DNA of 64,000 bases from an uncultured Bacillota bacterium (lineage in GTDB: Bacteria > Bacillota > Clostridia > Christensenellales > QAND01): the NCBI GenBank assembly GCA_905208455.1, contig CAJLPK010000002.1:1-64000 (forward strand). Direction: 5' to 3'. How positions within the stretch are numbered: the stretch's first letter is position 1; each line of letters starts with the position of its first letter. A model generated the notes under the pieces. That model was not told the DNA's origin. It was given only the letters and a program-made list of their open reading frames with translations, and did no database searches. Made by a program: the position numbers and the translations under genes. Shown here piece after piece: positions 39,527 through 47,565 of the stretch.

Positions 39527-39979
39527 TTATGCCCTTTTATAGCCAGCATGCTTTGGCTTGCTTAACAGCGTTTGGAAAATAATGCCCCCAATCAACCCCA
39601 CCAATAAGCCTGTTAGTAAATCCGAAAGCAAAATCTGCCACATCCCCATACCGCCGTCCAACAGTGAAAAGACAAAAAAACCAAGCGCCATATATACCAC
39701 GCCGCTCAGCGCGCCGATAAGCCAGGCCGGCCCTCCTGAGTTTTTTGTCGCTAAGTATGCCGTAAGCAGAACCGCAATCATTTTGATTCCCTCATTGACA
39801 GGCGCAATTACGCTGTCTGATAGAGACATGGATTTCAATAGGTATGCAAATAACAAAACCGCTGCAACTGTAAAAATGATGCCTCCAATGCACCCTTTTA
39901 GAATCTGTGCCGCATTTCCAGCCAATGAGGTGTTTTTTTCCCCACCGGTCCTCTTTTGTTTTTTGACCTTTTTTGCCAT
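39527..39979 (-). CDS. TIGR04086 family membrane protein
   Basis: A 150-residue integral membrane protein. A basic N-terminus (MAKKVKKQKR) is followed by four predicted membrane helices, with glycine-rich second and fourth (LIGALSGVVYMALGF; LTGLLVGLIGGIIFQTL). This fits TIGR04086, a Firmicutes family often encoded beside yajC and secDF. Function is unknown; location suggests an accessory of secretion, which is inference. GTGAGGTGAG precedes the ATG. Confidence 0.78.
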   Translation of the reverse strand: MAKKVKKQKRTGGEKNTSLAGNAAQILKGCIGGIIFTVAAVLLFAYLLKSMSLSDSVIAPVNEGIKMIAVLLTAYLATKNSGGPAWLIGALSGVVYMALGFFVFSLLDGGMGMWQILLSDLLTGLLVGLIGGIIFQTLLSKPKHAGYKRA

Positions 39980-40060
39980 TTATCTCACCTCACACTCTCT
40001 GCTAAATGGTATGTGCCGGCAAAGATATATATGATAAAAAAGTATCTTTTGAACAAACGC

Positions 40061-40092
40061 AAAAAAAGAAGCCCTGAAAAGGGCTTCTTTTG
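40061..40092 (-). terminator. Terminator after the alcohol dehydrogenase gene
   Basis: AAAGAAGCCC / GGGCTTCTTT stem (40065-40074 and 40081-40090), loop TGAAAA. A T-run follows on the minus strand. Confidence 0.85.
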
Positions 40093-40097
40093 CATTC

Positions 40098-41258
40098 TTA
40101 TAGGCATGCCTTATAGATCTTGATGATGTCCTCTTTTTTCAGCGGCACATACGCAGCATCCAGGCCGCGCGCAGATTTTTCTGCCATGATCTCAAAGTTT
40201 TCTTCACCAATTCCCAGTTCACTCAAAGAGGACGGGATCCCCATCAGTTTGAAATATTCCCTGGTTTTATCGATAGCCTTATGCGCAATATCATATTTAT
40301 CCAGGCTCTTATCAATATCCCAAACATTGACGCCGTACTCTGCAAACTTGTCAACCGTTTCATCACTCAGCACATATTCCATCCACGCCGGCGTCAGGAT
40401 CGCGAGCCCTACCCCATGGGTGATGTCATAATATGCGCTCAGCTCATGCTCAATGCCGTGAACGGTCCAGGCCACTTCTTTGCCCAAGGTCAGCAAGCCG
40501 TTGATCGCCCAGGAGGAAGTCCACATCAGGTTTGCGCGCGCTTCATAGTTGTCCGGTTCATTGACGGCAATGACGCCGTATTTGATGCAGGTTTTCAGCA
40601 AAGCTTCCGCCATACGATCCTGCATGTACCCGGATTTCACACGGCTAAAATACACTTCAAAAATGTGGCTCATAATATCCGCCGTACCCGCTGCCGTCTG
40701 ATACTTGGATACGGAGAAGGTATAGCTTGGATCCAAAACAGAGGCCTTTGGCAGCATGCCCGGGTGTGCAATCGCCTCTTTGTCGTTGGTTTCCATATTG
40801 GAGATAACTGCCGTTGGATCCATCTCAGATCCGGTTGCAGAGAGCGTCAAAACGCTGAATACAGGCAGCACCTCGGTAATTTCCGCTTTACGGGTTACAA
40901 TGTCCCAAGCGTCGCCGGGATAGGCCACGCTTGCTGCAATCACTTTGGAGCAGTCGATGGTGCTGCCGCCGCCCACAGCCAAAATGACCTCAACGCCATT
41001 TTCACGGCAAAGCTGGACCCCTTTATTGACCGACGTAACACGCGGGTTCGGCTCTACCCCATTGAGCTCTACCCACTCAATCCCGTTTTCTTTGAACAAA
41101 GAAACGATCTTGTCATACAGGCCCATCTTTTTGATGCTGCCGCCGCCGTATACCATCAATACCTTTTTCCCATACTGCTTGATGGCGCCCGGCAGGTTCT
41201 CCACCTGTCCTTTTCCGAAGAACACAGTGGTCGGAATAGAATACGTAAAGTTATTCAT
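40098..41258 (-). CDS. Iron-containing alcohol dehydrogenase (butanol dehydrogenase-like)
   Basis: A group III Fe-dependent alcohol dehydrogenase of 386 residues from the ATG at 41258 (MNNFTYSIPTTVFFGKGQV), with AAGGAG 8 bases upstream. The NAD(P)-binding GGGS motifs are VYGGGSIKKMG and AVGGGSTIDCSK. Metal ligands Asp/His/His/His lie in GTADIMSHIFE and VHGIEHELS...DITHG. It most resembles BdhA/YugJ NADH-dependent butanol dehydrogenases of fermenters; the in vivo substrate is not certain. It interrupts the usual tgt-yajC-secDF arrangement. Confidence 0.92.
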   Translation of the reverse strand: MNNFTYSIPTTVFFGKGQVENLPGAIKQYGKKVLMVYGGGSIKKMGLYDKIVSLFKENGIEWVELNGVEPNPRVTSVNKGVQLCRENGVEVILAVGGGSTIDCSKVIAASVAYPGDAWDIVTRKAEITEVLPVFSVLTLSATGSEMDPTAVISNMETNDKEAIAHPGMLPKASVLDPSYTFSVSKYQTAAGTADIMSHIFEVYFSRVKSGYMQDRMAEALLKTCIKYGVIAVNEPDNYEARANLMWTSSWAINGLLTLGKEVAWTVHGIEHELSAYYDITHGVGLAILTPAWMEYVLSDETVDKFAEYGVNVWDIDKSLDKYDIAHKAIDKTREYFKLMGIPSSLSELGIGEENFEIMAEKSARGLDAAYVPLKKEDIIKIYKACL

Positions 41259-41398
41259 ATTCTCTTGCTCCTTCTTTCCTTTAAGATTTTTATTCCGGCA
41301 CACGGCAGATCTGCGCAATCCGCCAAGTGCTAGGGTACGTAAGTATAGCAGTAATCCCGGAGAATTCCCCGGGATAATCCTATGGCTGCGTGCCAGCT

Positions 41399-41746
41399 TT
41401 ATTTCTCTTTTTTATCGTCCTTTGTCGCCATTTTAATATCGGATTCTGCTAAGCCGTCCGCCTCAACCTCGGCATCTCCTACCGTGGCAATCGCACCCTT
41501 GGTAAAGGTAACCTTGATCTTATCCGGGCCAGTCTCGAGAATCACATTTTCTCCCTTTACGGCATAAACCTTCCCCACAACGCCGCCGATGGTGCGCACC
41601 CAATCGCCCTTTTTCATCTCTTCCAGCATCTGTTTCACTTGCTTTTCGCGCTTTCTCTGCGGCATAATGGTAATAAAGATGATCACAGTAATCAGCAATA
41701 ACAAAGGCAGGATTTGTGTGATCATTGTCCCTATGTTCTGATCCAT
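41399..41746 (-). CDS. yajC: Preprotein translocase subunit YajC
   Basis: A 115-residue YajC protein. One N-terminal membrane helix (ILPLLLLITVIIFITIMPQRK) is followed by a small soluble domain with KRMLEEMKKGDWVRTIGGVVGKVYAV-type sequence, here KQMLEEMKKGDWVRTIGG, and an acidic/charged tail. YajC associates with SecDF and the YidC insertase. It follows tgt by 54 bases; tgt-yajC is a frequent pair. Confidence 0.94.
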   Translation of the reverse strand: MDQNIGTMITQILPLLLLITVIIFITIMPQRKREKQVKQMLEEMKKGDWVRTIGGVVGKVYAVKGENVILETGPDKIKVTFTKGAIATVGDAEVEADGLAESDIKMATKDDKKEK

Positions 41747-41800
41747 GTTTTTTCCTCCATAAACAAGCTATTCCTATCCTACATGAAACTAACCATGGCG

Positions 41801-42910
41801 TCAAGCATCCGGCATGTTTTCCTGCGCAAACTCCGCCATGCGGTCCTGCAAGATCGCTTCCCTCATTCTGCGCATTAAATCAATGGTAAAGTATACGTTA
41901 TGCATACTAATCAAACGCGCTGCTAAAATTTCCTGCGCATAGATAAGATGGCGGATATATGCTTTTGTGAACCCCGCTTTGCATGCTGGGCATTGGCACC
42001 CTTCCTCTATCGGCGTAAAATCGCGCGCATATTGTGCATTCCGTAAATTGATGCGTTTTTTCCTTGTGAAAGCAGCGCCTGTTCTTCCCATCCGAGTCTG
42101 CATCACACAGTCAAACATATCTACGCCGCGCAATACGCCTTGGATCAGGCAGTCCGGGCTCCCTACTCCCATCAAATACCGCGGCTTTGCAGGGTCTAAA
42201 AGCGGCGTGGTAGCCTCTAAAAGCCGATACATTAAAGGCTTCTCCTCCCCAACGCTCAGCCCGCCGATCGCGTTGCCCGGAAAATCCAGCGCATCGATGG
42301 TCTTGGCACTGATCGCCCTTAGATCCTCAAACATACCGCCCTGTACGATCCCAAATAAGGACTGTTTCTCCGTATCGGTATGCGCTTTTTTGCATCGCTC
42401 CGCCCAATTGTGTGTGCGGCGCATCGCTGAAATCGCATATTTTTTATCCACATCATGGTGTGCGCATTCATCAAAAGCCATGATGATATCAGCGCCCAGC
42501 TCATTTTCTGTTTTCATTACGCTCTCCGGCGTAAAAAAGTGCTTGCTTCCGTCAATATGCGAACGAAACTCCACCCCTTCTTCCGTAATCTTCCTGGTTC
42601 CGGATAAGGAAAATACTTGAAATCCTCCGCTGTCCGTTAAAACCGCGCCGGGCCAGCGCATAAATTCATGCAATCCTCCCGCTTCATTCACCAGCTGACT
42701 CCCAGGCCTCATCGCTAAGTGATACGTGTTGCTTAGGATAATGCGAGCACCCATTTCCCAAAGCTCCTGCGGCGTCAGCGCTTTTACCGTTGCCTGTGTG
42801 CCAACGGGCATATAGACAGGTGTTGGTATATCTCCATGCGGCGTATGCAAAATGCCGGCACGCGCTCCCGTCTGCTTATCTTGATGCACCAATGTATAGG
42901 AAATCGCCAT
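41801..42910 (-). CDS. tgt: Queuine/preQ1 tRNA-guanine transglycosylase
   Basis: Tgt exchanges G34 for preQ1 in tRNAs for Asp, Asn, His and Tyr. The 369 residues show the start VHQDKQTGARAGILHTPHG, the catalytic Asp region LTDSGGFQVFSLSG, AFDECAHHDVDK, the binding-pocket GGLSVGE, and the zinc site CQCPACKAGFT...RHL. AAAGGAG precedes the ATG. Its usual partner queA lies 2.5 kb away, beyond the metal island on the opposite strand. Confidence 0.97.
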   Translation of the reverse strand: MAISYTLVHQDKQTGARAGILHTPHGDIPTPVYMPVGTQATVKALTPQELWEMGARIILSNTYHLAMRPGSQLVNEAGGLHEFMRWPGAVLTDSGGFQVFSLSGTRKITEEGVEFRSHIDGSKHFFTPESVMKTENELGADIIMAFDECAHHDVDKKYAISAMRRTHNWAERCKKAHTDTEKQSLFGIVQGGMFEDLRAISAKTIDALDFPGNAIGGLSVGEEKPLMYRLLEATTPLLDPAKPRYLMGVGSPDCLIQGVLRGVDMFDCVMQTRMGRTGAAFTRKKRINLRNAQYARDFTPIEEGCQCPACKAGFTKAYIRHLIYAQEILAARLISMHNVYFTIDLMRRMREAILQDRMAEFAQENMPDA

Positions 42911-42924
42911 GTTATCTCCTTTAT

Positions 42925-43146
42925 TTACAACTCATTTTCCAAATACCAATGTGTATATTGAATTTGTATATTACCATATTTTACTGCTTCATTCAATGTT
43001 ATGCTGCGCGTATCCATCATGCTGTATCGTTTTGCAGTCCTCCCTTCCTGCTCCTGTCCATGCTGTCCGTAACCGATATGTTTTCCCTTTGATAGCAATA
43101 CGAAATGATGGATTTTGTTTTTTGTAAGCGGTTCTCTTGCCTGCAT
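42925..43146 (-). CDS. Possible 73-residue hypothetical protein upstream of tgt
   Basis: An open frame (MQAREPLTKNKIHHFVLLSK ... QYTHWYLENEL) that ends 14 bases before the tgt ATG. It has mixed, not obviously random, codon use. The ribosome site is poor and no clear promoter faces it, and I recognise no family. It is the only candidate for the minus-strand gap before tgt. It is kept at low confidence. Confidence 0.3.
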   Translation of the reverse strand: MQAREPLTKNKIHHFVLLSKGKHIGYGQHGQEQEGRTAKRYSMMDTRSITLNEAVKYGNIQIQYTHWYLENEL

Positions 43147-43160
43147 CCCGCTGTCTTTGT

Positions 43161-43209
43161 TTGTATTTTTTACCAGATTGCACTATAATAAATATGTTGA
43201 GACTAACTA
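43161..43209 (+). promoter_or_regulatory. Ferritin promoter with DtxR-type half operator
   Basis: TTGTAT (43161-43166), 17-base spacer, TATAAT (43184-43189). Just downstream, ACTAACTA (43202-43209) is identical to one arm of the operator at the dtxR-like gene. The left arm is degenerate; the whole 20-mer (43190-43209) matches at 13 positions. Confidence 0.6.
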
Positions 43210-43260
43210 TAAGCCATTATTGTAAATGGGAATATGGCTAAAAAAAAGGAGTGTTAGATA

Positions 43261-43776
43261 ATGTGTAACGAAAAAGTTGCCAAGCTGTTGAATGAACAGA
43301 TCAATAAGGAGCTTTATTCTGCTTATTTGTATCTGAGTTTTGCTAACTTCTATGATGATAAGGGATTAGACGGTTTTGCAAACTGGTATCAGGTGCAGGC
43401 ACAGGAAGAACGCGATCATGCCATGCTGTTTGTCCAATATATGCAAAACAACGATCTTCCTGTAACTTTTGAAGCCATTGATAAGCCGGATGTTTCCGCT
43501 TTGAAAGAAAATATGGATCCCTTAAAAGCTGCGTTAAAGCATGAGCAATATGTCACAGACTTGATTCATACGATTTATGATGCTGCTGCGGAAGCAAAAG
43601 ATTTCCGCACTGTACAATTTTTGGATTGGTTTGTGAAAGAACAGGGCGAAGAAGAAACCACTGCAACGGATCTAATTAAGAAAATGGAGCTGTTTGGCAC
43701 AGATGCCAAAGGCCTATATATGCTGGATCAGGAGTTGGGCGCCCGTACCTATACAGCCCCTTCTTTAACACTATGA
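43261..43776 (+). CDS. ftn: Ferritin
   Basis: A 171-residue prokaryotic ferritin that stores iron as a mineral core in a 24-mer shell. Ferroxidase ligands appear in NKELYSAYLYLSF (Glu17), the EERDH motif (Glu and His of the di-iron centre) in helix B, and Glu residues in helix D (QGEEETTA). AAAGGAG precedes the ATG. It is the first gene of the plus-strand metal island, with its own promoter and terminator. A half operator suggests control by the neighbouring DtxR-type protein. Confidence 0.96.
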   Translation: MCNEKVAKLLNEQINKELYSAYLYLSFANFYDDKGLDGFANWYQVQAQEERDHAMLFVQYMQNNDLPVTFEAIDKPDVSALKENMDPLKAALKHEQYVTDLIHTIYDAAAEAKDFRTVQFLDWFVKEQGEEETTATDLIKKMELFGTDAKGLYMLDQELGARTYTAPSLTL

Positions 43777-43783
43777 TCCCATC

Positions 43784-43818
43784 AAAAAAAGGCAGCAATC
43801 TGCTGCCTTTTTTGTTTT
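43784..43818 (+). terminator. Terminator after ferritin
   Basis: AAAGGCAGCA / TGCTGCCTTT stem (43788-43797 and 43801-43810), loop ATC, followed by TTTGTTTT. Confidence 0.88.
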
Positions 43819-43924
43819 GATATATTGTAATCAATTTTCTGACGCAGCATTTTATCAGAGACCCGGCAAGCAATCCCATTCAAAAATCATACCATCCTTT
43901 TTTCATCCATCCTAAACCGAAGGG

Positions 43925-43972
43925 TTGACGTGTCGATTGTAATATGATATTTTAGTTAGTATAAACTAACTA
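43925..43972 (+). promoter_or_regulatory. Promoter and palindromic operator of the DtxR-type regulator
   Basis: TTGACG (43925-43930), 17-base spacer, TATTTT (43948-43953). It is followed by a perfect palindrome: TAGTTAGT-ATAA-ACTAACTA (43953-43972). The arms resemble the TTAG/CTAA core of DtxR/IdeR boxes. Its position over the start point suits autorepression. Confidence 0.75.
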
Positions 43973-44047
43973 TCTGTCCTTTTCCTTACTCTTTCTTCCG
44001 TATAGTTATACTGTATATTTTTTTTGGAAAGCGGGGTGATATAAGAA

Positions 44048-44419
44048 TTGCATATTCATGAATCCGCAGAGGATTATTTGGAAGCGATCCTTATCCTTCA
44101 AAAAAGAAACGGGCAGGTCCGGTCTGTCGATATTGCAGCCGAGCTTTCCTATTCCAAGCCCAGCGTAAGCGTCGCTATGAAAAATCTGCGTTTGAACGGC
44201 TTTATCCAGATCGATCAGGATGGGCATATTTCGCTGCTGGATAAAGGGCTTTCCATCGCAGAAAAGATGTACGAACGCCATACCCTGCTATCAGACTGGC
44301 TCATTGCACTCGGGGTTCCTCCTCATATCGCAGCTATGGATGCTTGTAGAATGGAGCATATCATCAGTACAGAAACCTTTGAAGCATTCAAAGCATTGGC
44401 AGCAGACTATATCCCATGA
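44048..44419 (+). CDS. DtxR-family metal-dependent regulator, short form
   Basis: A 123-residue DtxR/MntR-type repressor, starting with TTG nine bases after GGGGTG. The N-terminal winged helix-turn-helix includes VRSVDIAAELSYSKPSVSVA, and the dimerisation domain follows. Predicted metal ligands are Asp9 and Glu12 (SAEDYLEAI), His78 (YERHTLL), and Cys100, Glu103 and His104 (DACRMEH). The Cys-Glu-His set is the DtxR/IdeR (iron) pattern rather than MntR. The SH3-like third domain is absent. It probably regulates itself and its two neighbours. Confidence 0.9.
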   Translation: MHIHESAEDYLEAILILQKRNGQVRSVDIAAELSYSKPSVSVAMKNLRLNGFIQIDQDGHISLLDKGLSIAEKMYERHTLLSDWLIALGVPPHIAAMDACRMEHIISTETFEAFKALAADYIP

Positions 44420-44424
44420 AACTA

Positions 44425-44457
44425 TAAAAAGCACCCGAATGGGTGCTTTTCTTTTTT
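44425..44457 (+). terminator. Terminator after the DtxR-type gene
   Basis: AAAAGCACCC / GGGTGCTTTT stem (44427-44436 and 44441-44450), loop GAAT, followed by CTTTTTT. Confidence 0.88.
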
Positions 44458-44462
44458 CAATC

Positions 44463-44651
44463 CTAACATAACCATTTTGGTCTTACACACCTATAAAAGC
44501 CTGTATCATACAAAAAAACGTCTTCCTTTTTCTTAAACAGCAATGGGCCTGTATGCCCAATCCCGCCCAGGCTGCAAAAAATCCTGTCACTTTTCATGCG
44601 GTAATATATGTCTGCGACGATCATACCCAGTTTGGTGTCTATCACTCTCAT
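44463..44651 (-). CDS. Possible 62-residue hypothetical protein
   Basis: An open frame beginning MRVIDTKLGMIVADIYYRMK and ending ...CVRPKWLC. Its ATG overlaps the stop of a 29-codon frame upstream (ATGA), which could mean coupling, or a frameshift in one older gene. I recognise no family. The residue composition, with Gly/Cys/Trp, looks protein-like rather than random. Confidence 0.3.
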   Translation of the reverse strand: MRVIDTKLGMIVADIYYRMKSDRIFCSLGGIGHTGPLLFKKKEDVFLYDTGFYRCVRPKWLC

Positions 44652-44737
44652 GTCAGCGTCCTGGGATTCCTTGTTGAAAATTTTTGTTTTGCTGACTGTA
44701 AAATTTCTTGATGGATCTCTTCAACTTCTCCCGGCAT
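44648..44737 (-). CDS. Possible 29-residue peptide coupled to the downstream small ORF
   Basis: ATG at 44737 with GGGGAGG close upstream. The frame reads MPGEVEEIHQEILQSAKQKF and then ends ...NPRTLT at a TGA overlapping the next ATG. It is amphipathic and probably one helix. It is either a tiny gene or the front part of a frameshifted relic. Confidence 0.25.
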   Translation of the reverse strand: MPGEVEEIHQEILQSAKQKFSTRNPRTLT

Positions 44738-44809
44738 AACCTCCCCTTCATTTGCCAGCTAGGCTCTTTTACTTTATAAGCATCAGACTGGCTGTTTCCC
44801 TCGCCTCCC

Positions 44810-44858
44810 TTGACGCATAAAGCCATCTGTGTTATTTTTAATTAGTCTTATCTAACCA
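44810..44858 (+). promoter_or_regulatory. Promoter and DtxR-type operator of the HMA-domain gene
   Basis: TTGACG (44810-44815), 17-base spacer, TATTTT (44833-44838): the same boxes and spacing as at the dtxR-like gene. The adjoining 20-mer TAATTAGTCTTATCTAACCA (44839-44858) matches the perfect palindrome there at 15 of 20 positions. Confidence 0.65.
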
Positions 44859-44931
44859 TGGAATTGCATCCAATAACCTATGGGCTTTCAATGGCAATCC
44901 ATTTTTTAACCATGCAAAGGGAGGAATCAGT

Positions 44932-45186
44932 ATGACAAAATACATAGTAGCGGTGGATGGTATGCAATGCGGTATGTGTGAATCCCATGTCAATGATGCA
45001 GTACGCAATGCTTTTGCAGTCAAAAAGGTTACTTCTTCTCATAGTAAAAGGCAAACGGTCATTGTATCCGAAGTTCCCTTGGATGAACAAAAGCTGACAG
45101 AAACCATCAATGAAACCGGATACACTGTTCTGTCTATTTCCAGCGAACCCTATGAGAAAAAAGGGTTATTCTCCCGAAAAAAATAA
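44932..45186 (+). CDS. Heavy-metal-associated (HMA/CopZ-like) domain protein
   Basis: An 84-residue protein with one HMA fold: MTKYIVAVDGMQCGMCESHVN carries the metal-binding CXXC as Cys13 and Cys16. The C-terminal part extends past the domain in a basic tail (YEKKGLFSRKK). HMA proteins usually carry Cu(I) to a P-type ATPase, but no ATPase gene is here and the operator is DtxR-like, so another metal or a regulatory function is possible. AAAGGGAGG precedes the ATG. Confidence 0.85.
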   Translation: MTKYIVAVDGMQCGMCESHVNDAVRNAFAVKKVTSSHSKRQTVIVSEVPLDEQKLTETINETGYTVLSISSEPYEKKGLFSRKK

Positions 45187-45196
45187 TAGCTATATC

Positions 45197-45228
45197 AAAA
45201 GCTTGGGAACCCCAAGCTTTTTGTTTTA
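45197..45228 (+). terminator. Terminator after the HMA-domain gene
   Basis: AAAAGCTTGGG / CCCAAGCTTTT stem (45197-45207 and 45211-45221), loop AAC, then TGTTTTA. Confidence 0.88.
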
Positions 45229-45418
45229 TACAGCCTACTATATGTATTTAACGTCGGCTCGCTGTTTCTAAGCCTCCGCTAAGCCTTCGCAATGCAATAC
45301 TCTTTTCGGGCAAAGTGCAATCCATCTGTAATCTATATTTTGAAAAGTCATTTTGCAAGCAAGCAAACCCTTTTACAAGGGTCCTGCTGACTGCGTTTGT
45401 TTGCTTTTCCGGCATCCC

Positions 45419-46438
45419 TCACATCAAAAGCATTGCATCACCAAAGCTAAAGAAACGGTATCTCTGGTTCACTGCCTCCTGATAGGCCTGCAAGATACGC
45501 TCCCTGCCTGCAAATGCGCTTACAAGCATCATCAAAGTAGATTCAGGCAGATGGAAATTGGTAATCAGCGCATCCACAACTTGGAACTGAAAGCCCGGAT
45601 AAATAAAAATATCCGTCCAGCCGCTCTGTGCCTTCAATACACCGCTGCTGGCCGCTGTTTCCAAAACACGCACACTTGTTGTTCCTACGGCAAAGACACG
45701 ATGTCCCTCCCTTTTTGCTTGCTGTATACTATCCACAACCGGCTGTGCAATCTCAAAATATTCCGAATGCATGACATGTTCTTGTACATTCTCCACGCTT
45801 ACCGGGCGAAATGTTCCCAGCCCTACATGAAGCAAGACCTTCTCCAGCCTAACGCCTTTTGCCCGAAGCCTCTCCAATAAAGAAGGCGTAAAATGCAGTC
45901 CCGCTGTCGGCGCAGCAGCACTGCCCAAGGTCTTTGCATATACGGTCTGGTATCGGGATCCGTCTTCTAGCTTTTCATGGATATAAGGCGGCAGCGGCAT
46001 TTGCCCCAATTCTTCCAATATCTCCATAAAAATACCCTCATAAGCAAATTTTACTACTCTGCCCCCTGCCTCTGTGCGTTTTTCTACAAAGGCGCGCAGC
46101 TTTCCCTCTCCAAAGCTCAGCCATTCGCCCTCTTTGACCCTGCGTCCTGGGCGTACAAGCGTCTCCCACCTGTCATCCCCAATCTGTTTTAGAAGCAGCA
46201 CCTCGATGTGTGCCCCTGTGCTTTCCCGCAGGCCGAGCAGCCTGGCCGGCAAAACCGCCGTCTCATTGACCACCAATACATCCCCCGGAGAAAAGTAATC
46301 CTCTATATCTGTAAAAATCCTATGCTCGAATGCCCCCTTCTTGGGGACGACCATGAGCCTGGAATGGTCTCTTTCCTCAAGCGGCGTCTGCGCAATAAGC
46401 TCCTCCGGCAAATCATACCAATAATCTGATGTTTTCAT
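45419..46438 (-). CDS. queA: S-adenosylmethionine:tRNA ribosyltransferase-isomerase
   Basis: QueA transfers and isomerises the ribosyl part of SAM onto preQ1-tRNA, giving epoxyqueuosine. It has 339 residues from [20 protein letters not shown] at 46438; an ATG four codons earlier cannot be excluded. Conserved parts: [46 protein letters not shown] and [15 protein letters not shown]. It is the last gene of proA-ruvC-ruvA-ruvB-queA. The downstream 230 bases hold only a weak hairpin near 45370 and no other gene that I can see. Confidence 0.96.
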   Translation of the reverse strand: MKTSDYWYDLPEELIAQTPLEERDHSRLMVVPKKGAFEHRIFTDIEDYFSPGDVLVVNETAVLPARLLGLRESTGAHIEVLLLKQIGDDRWETLVRPGRRVKEGEWLSFGEGKLRAFVEKRTEAGGRVVKFAYEGIFMEILEELGQMPLPPYIHEKLEDGSRYQTVYAKTLGSAAAPTAGLHFTPSLLERLRAKGVRLEKVLLHVGLGTFRPVSVENVQEHVMHSEYFEIAQPVVDSIQQAKREGHRVFAVGTTSVRVLETAASSGVLKAQSGWTDIFIYPGFQFQVVDALITNFHLPESTLMMLVSAFAGRERILQAYQEAVNQRYRFFSFGDAMLLM

Positions 46439-46503
46439 TCCACATTCCATCTTATCTCATCCTTATCCTGAAAAAACAGACCCTATGGCCTGTTTTCTCA
46501 CAT

Positions 46504-47550
46504 TTATTCACCCTCCAGCATTGATGTTTGCTGAGGGCCCTGCTGCAGGGAAGCCGGCACTTCAGCGCCCAGATGCTTGTATGCCAGGGCTGTTGCCACA
46601 CGGCCGCGCGGCGTTTTCTGCAAAAAACCAAGCTGCAGCAGGTATGGCTCATATACATCCTCAATCGTCACCGATTCCTCGCCCGTGGTTGCCGCCAACG
46701 TTTCCAGCCCCACCGGCCCGCCGCCGAATTTGTAAACAATGGCCTCAAGGATACTGCGGTCCGTCTGATCCAGGCCCAGCTCATCCACTTCGAGCAACCT
46801 TAGCGCCTGATCCGCTACCTCCCTTGTGATCACGCCGCCCGCCTTGATTTCCGCATAATCCCGTACACGGCGCAGCAGCCGGTTGGCAATACGCGGCGTT
46901 CCCCTGCTCCGGCGTGCAATTTCCCTAGCCCCTTGCGTCTCAATGCCCACCTTCATAATTCTAGCGCTTCGTTCTACGATGCATTGCAATTCGTCATCGT
47001 TATAAAGCTCCAGCCGATTGATAACACCAAAGCGGTCCCTCAGCGGGCTGGATAGCATGCCCGCCCTTGTCGTAGCGCCTACCAGCGTAAACGGGTTAAG
47101 CGGCAAGCGCATCGTTTGCGCGCTCGGGCCTTTGCCGATGATAATATCCAGCGTAAAATCCTCCATTGCCGTGTAAAGCTTTTCCTCAACCACATTGTTC
47201 AGCCTGTGAATCTCATCGATAAACAGCACGTCCCCTTCCTGGAGATTGGAAAGCACGCTGGCCAGGTCCCCTTGATGCTCAAAGGCAGGCCCCGTGGTCT
47301 GCCGCATATTCACGCCCATTTCATTGGCGATGATGGAGGCCAGGGTTGTCTTTCCTAGGCCGGGCGGGCCATAGAACAAGACATGATCCAACGCCTCGCC
47401 CCGGTTTTTCGCCGCTTGGATAAAGATTTTTAGCTGCTCCTTTACCTTCTCCTGCCCGATATATTCATCCATGCTTTTGGGCCGCAAAGACTGATCGATC
47501 TCGATGTCCTCGCTCCGCATCGTCGATGTTAAGATCCTATCTTCGTCCAT
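46504..47550 (-). CDS. ruvB: Holliday junction branch migration ATPase RuvB
   Basis: RuvB is the AAA+ ring motor that moves Holliday junctions with RuvA. The 348 residues include [19 protein letters not shown], Walker [12 protein letters not shown], Walker B FIDEIHRL, sensor [18 protein letters not shown], and a C-terminal winged-helix domain ([14 protein letters not shown]). It follows ruvA by 15 bases and precedes queA. Confidence 0.98.
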   Translation of the reverse strand: MDEDRILTSTMRSEDIEIDQSLRPKSMDEYIGQEKVKEQLKIFIQAAKNRGEALDHVLFYGPPGLGKTTLASIIANEMGVNMRQTTGPAFEHQGDLASVLSNLQEGDVLFIDEIHRLNNVVEEKLYTAMEDFTLDIIIGKGPSAQTMRLPLNPFTLVGATTRAGMLSSPLRDRFGVINRLELYNDDELQCIVERSARIMKVGIETQGAREIARRSRGTPRIANRLLRRVRDYAEIKAGGVITREVADQALRLLEVDELGLDQTDRSILEAIVYKFGGGPVGLETLAATTGEESVTIEDVYEPYLLQLGFLQKTPRGRVATALAYKHLGAEVPASLQQGPQQTSMLEGE

Positions 47551-47565
47551 CTTTTCTCCTTACCC

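Noticed and set aside
40281..41333. A 350-codon plus-strand open frame
   Set aside because: It is antisense to the iron alcohol dehydrogenase, with no start signals of its own.
42911..43260. PreQ1 riboswitch before tgt
   Set aside because: I found no convincing preQ1 H-type pseudoknot sequence in the leader of tgt, nor before the queA operon.
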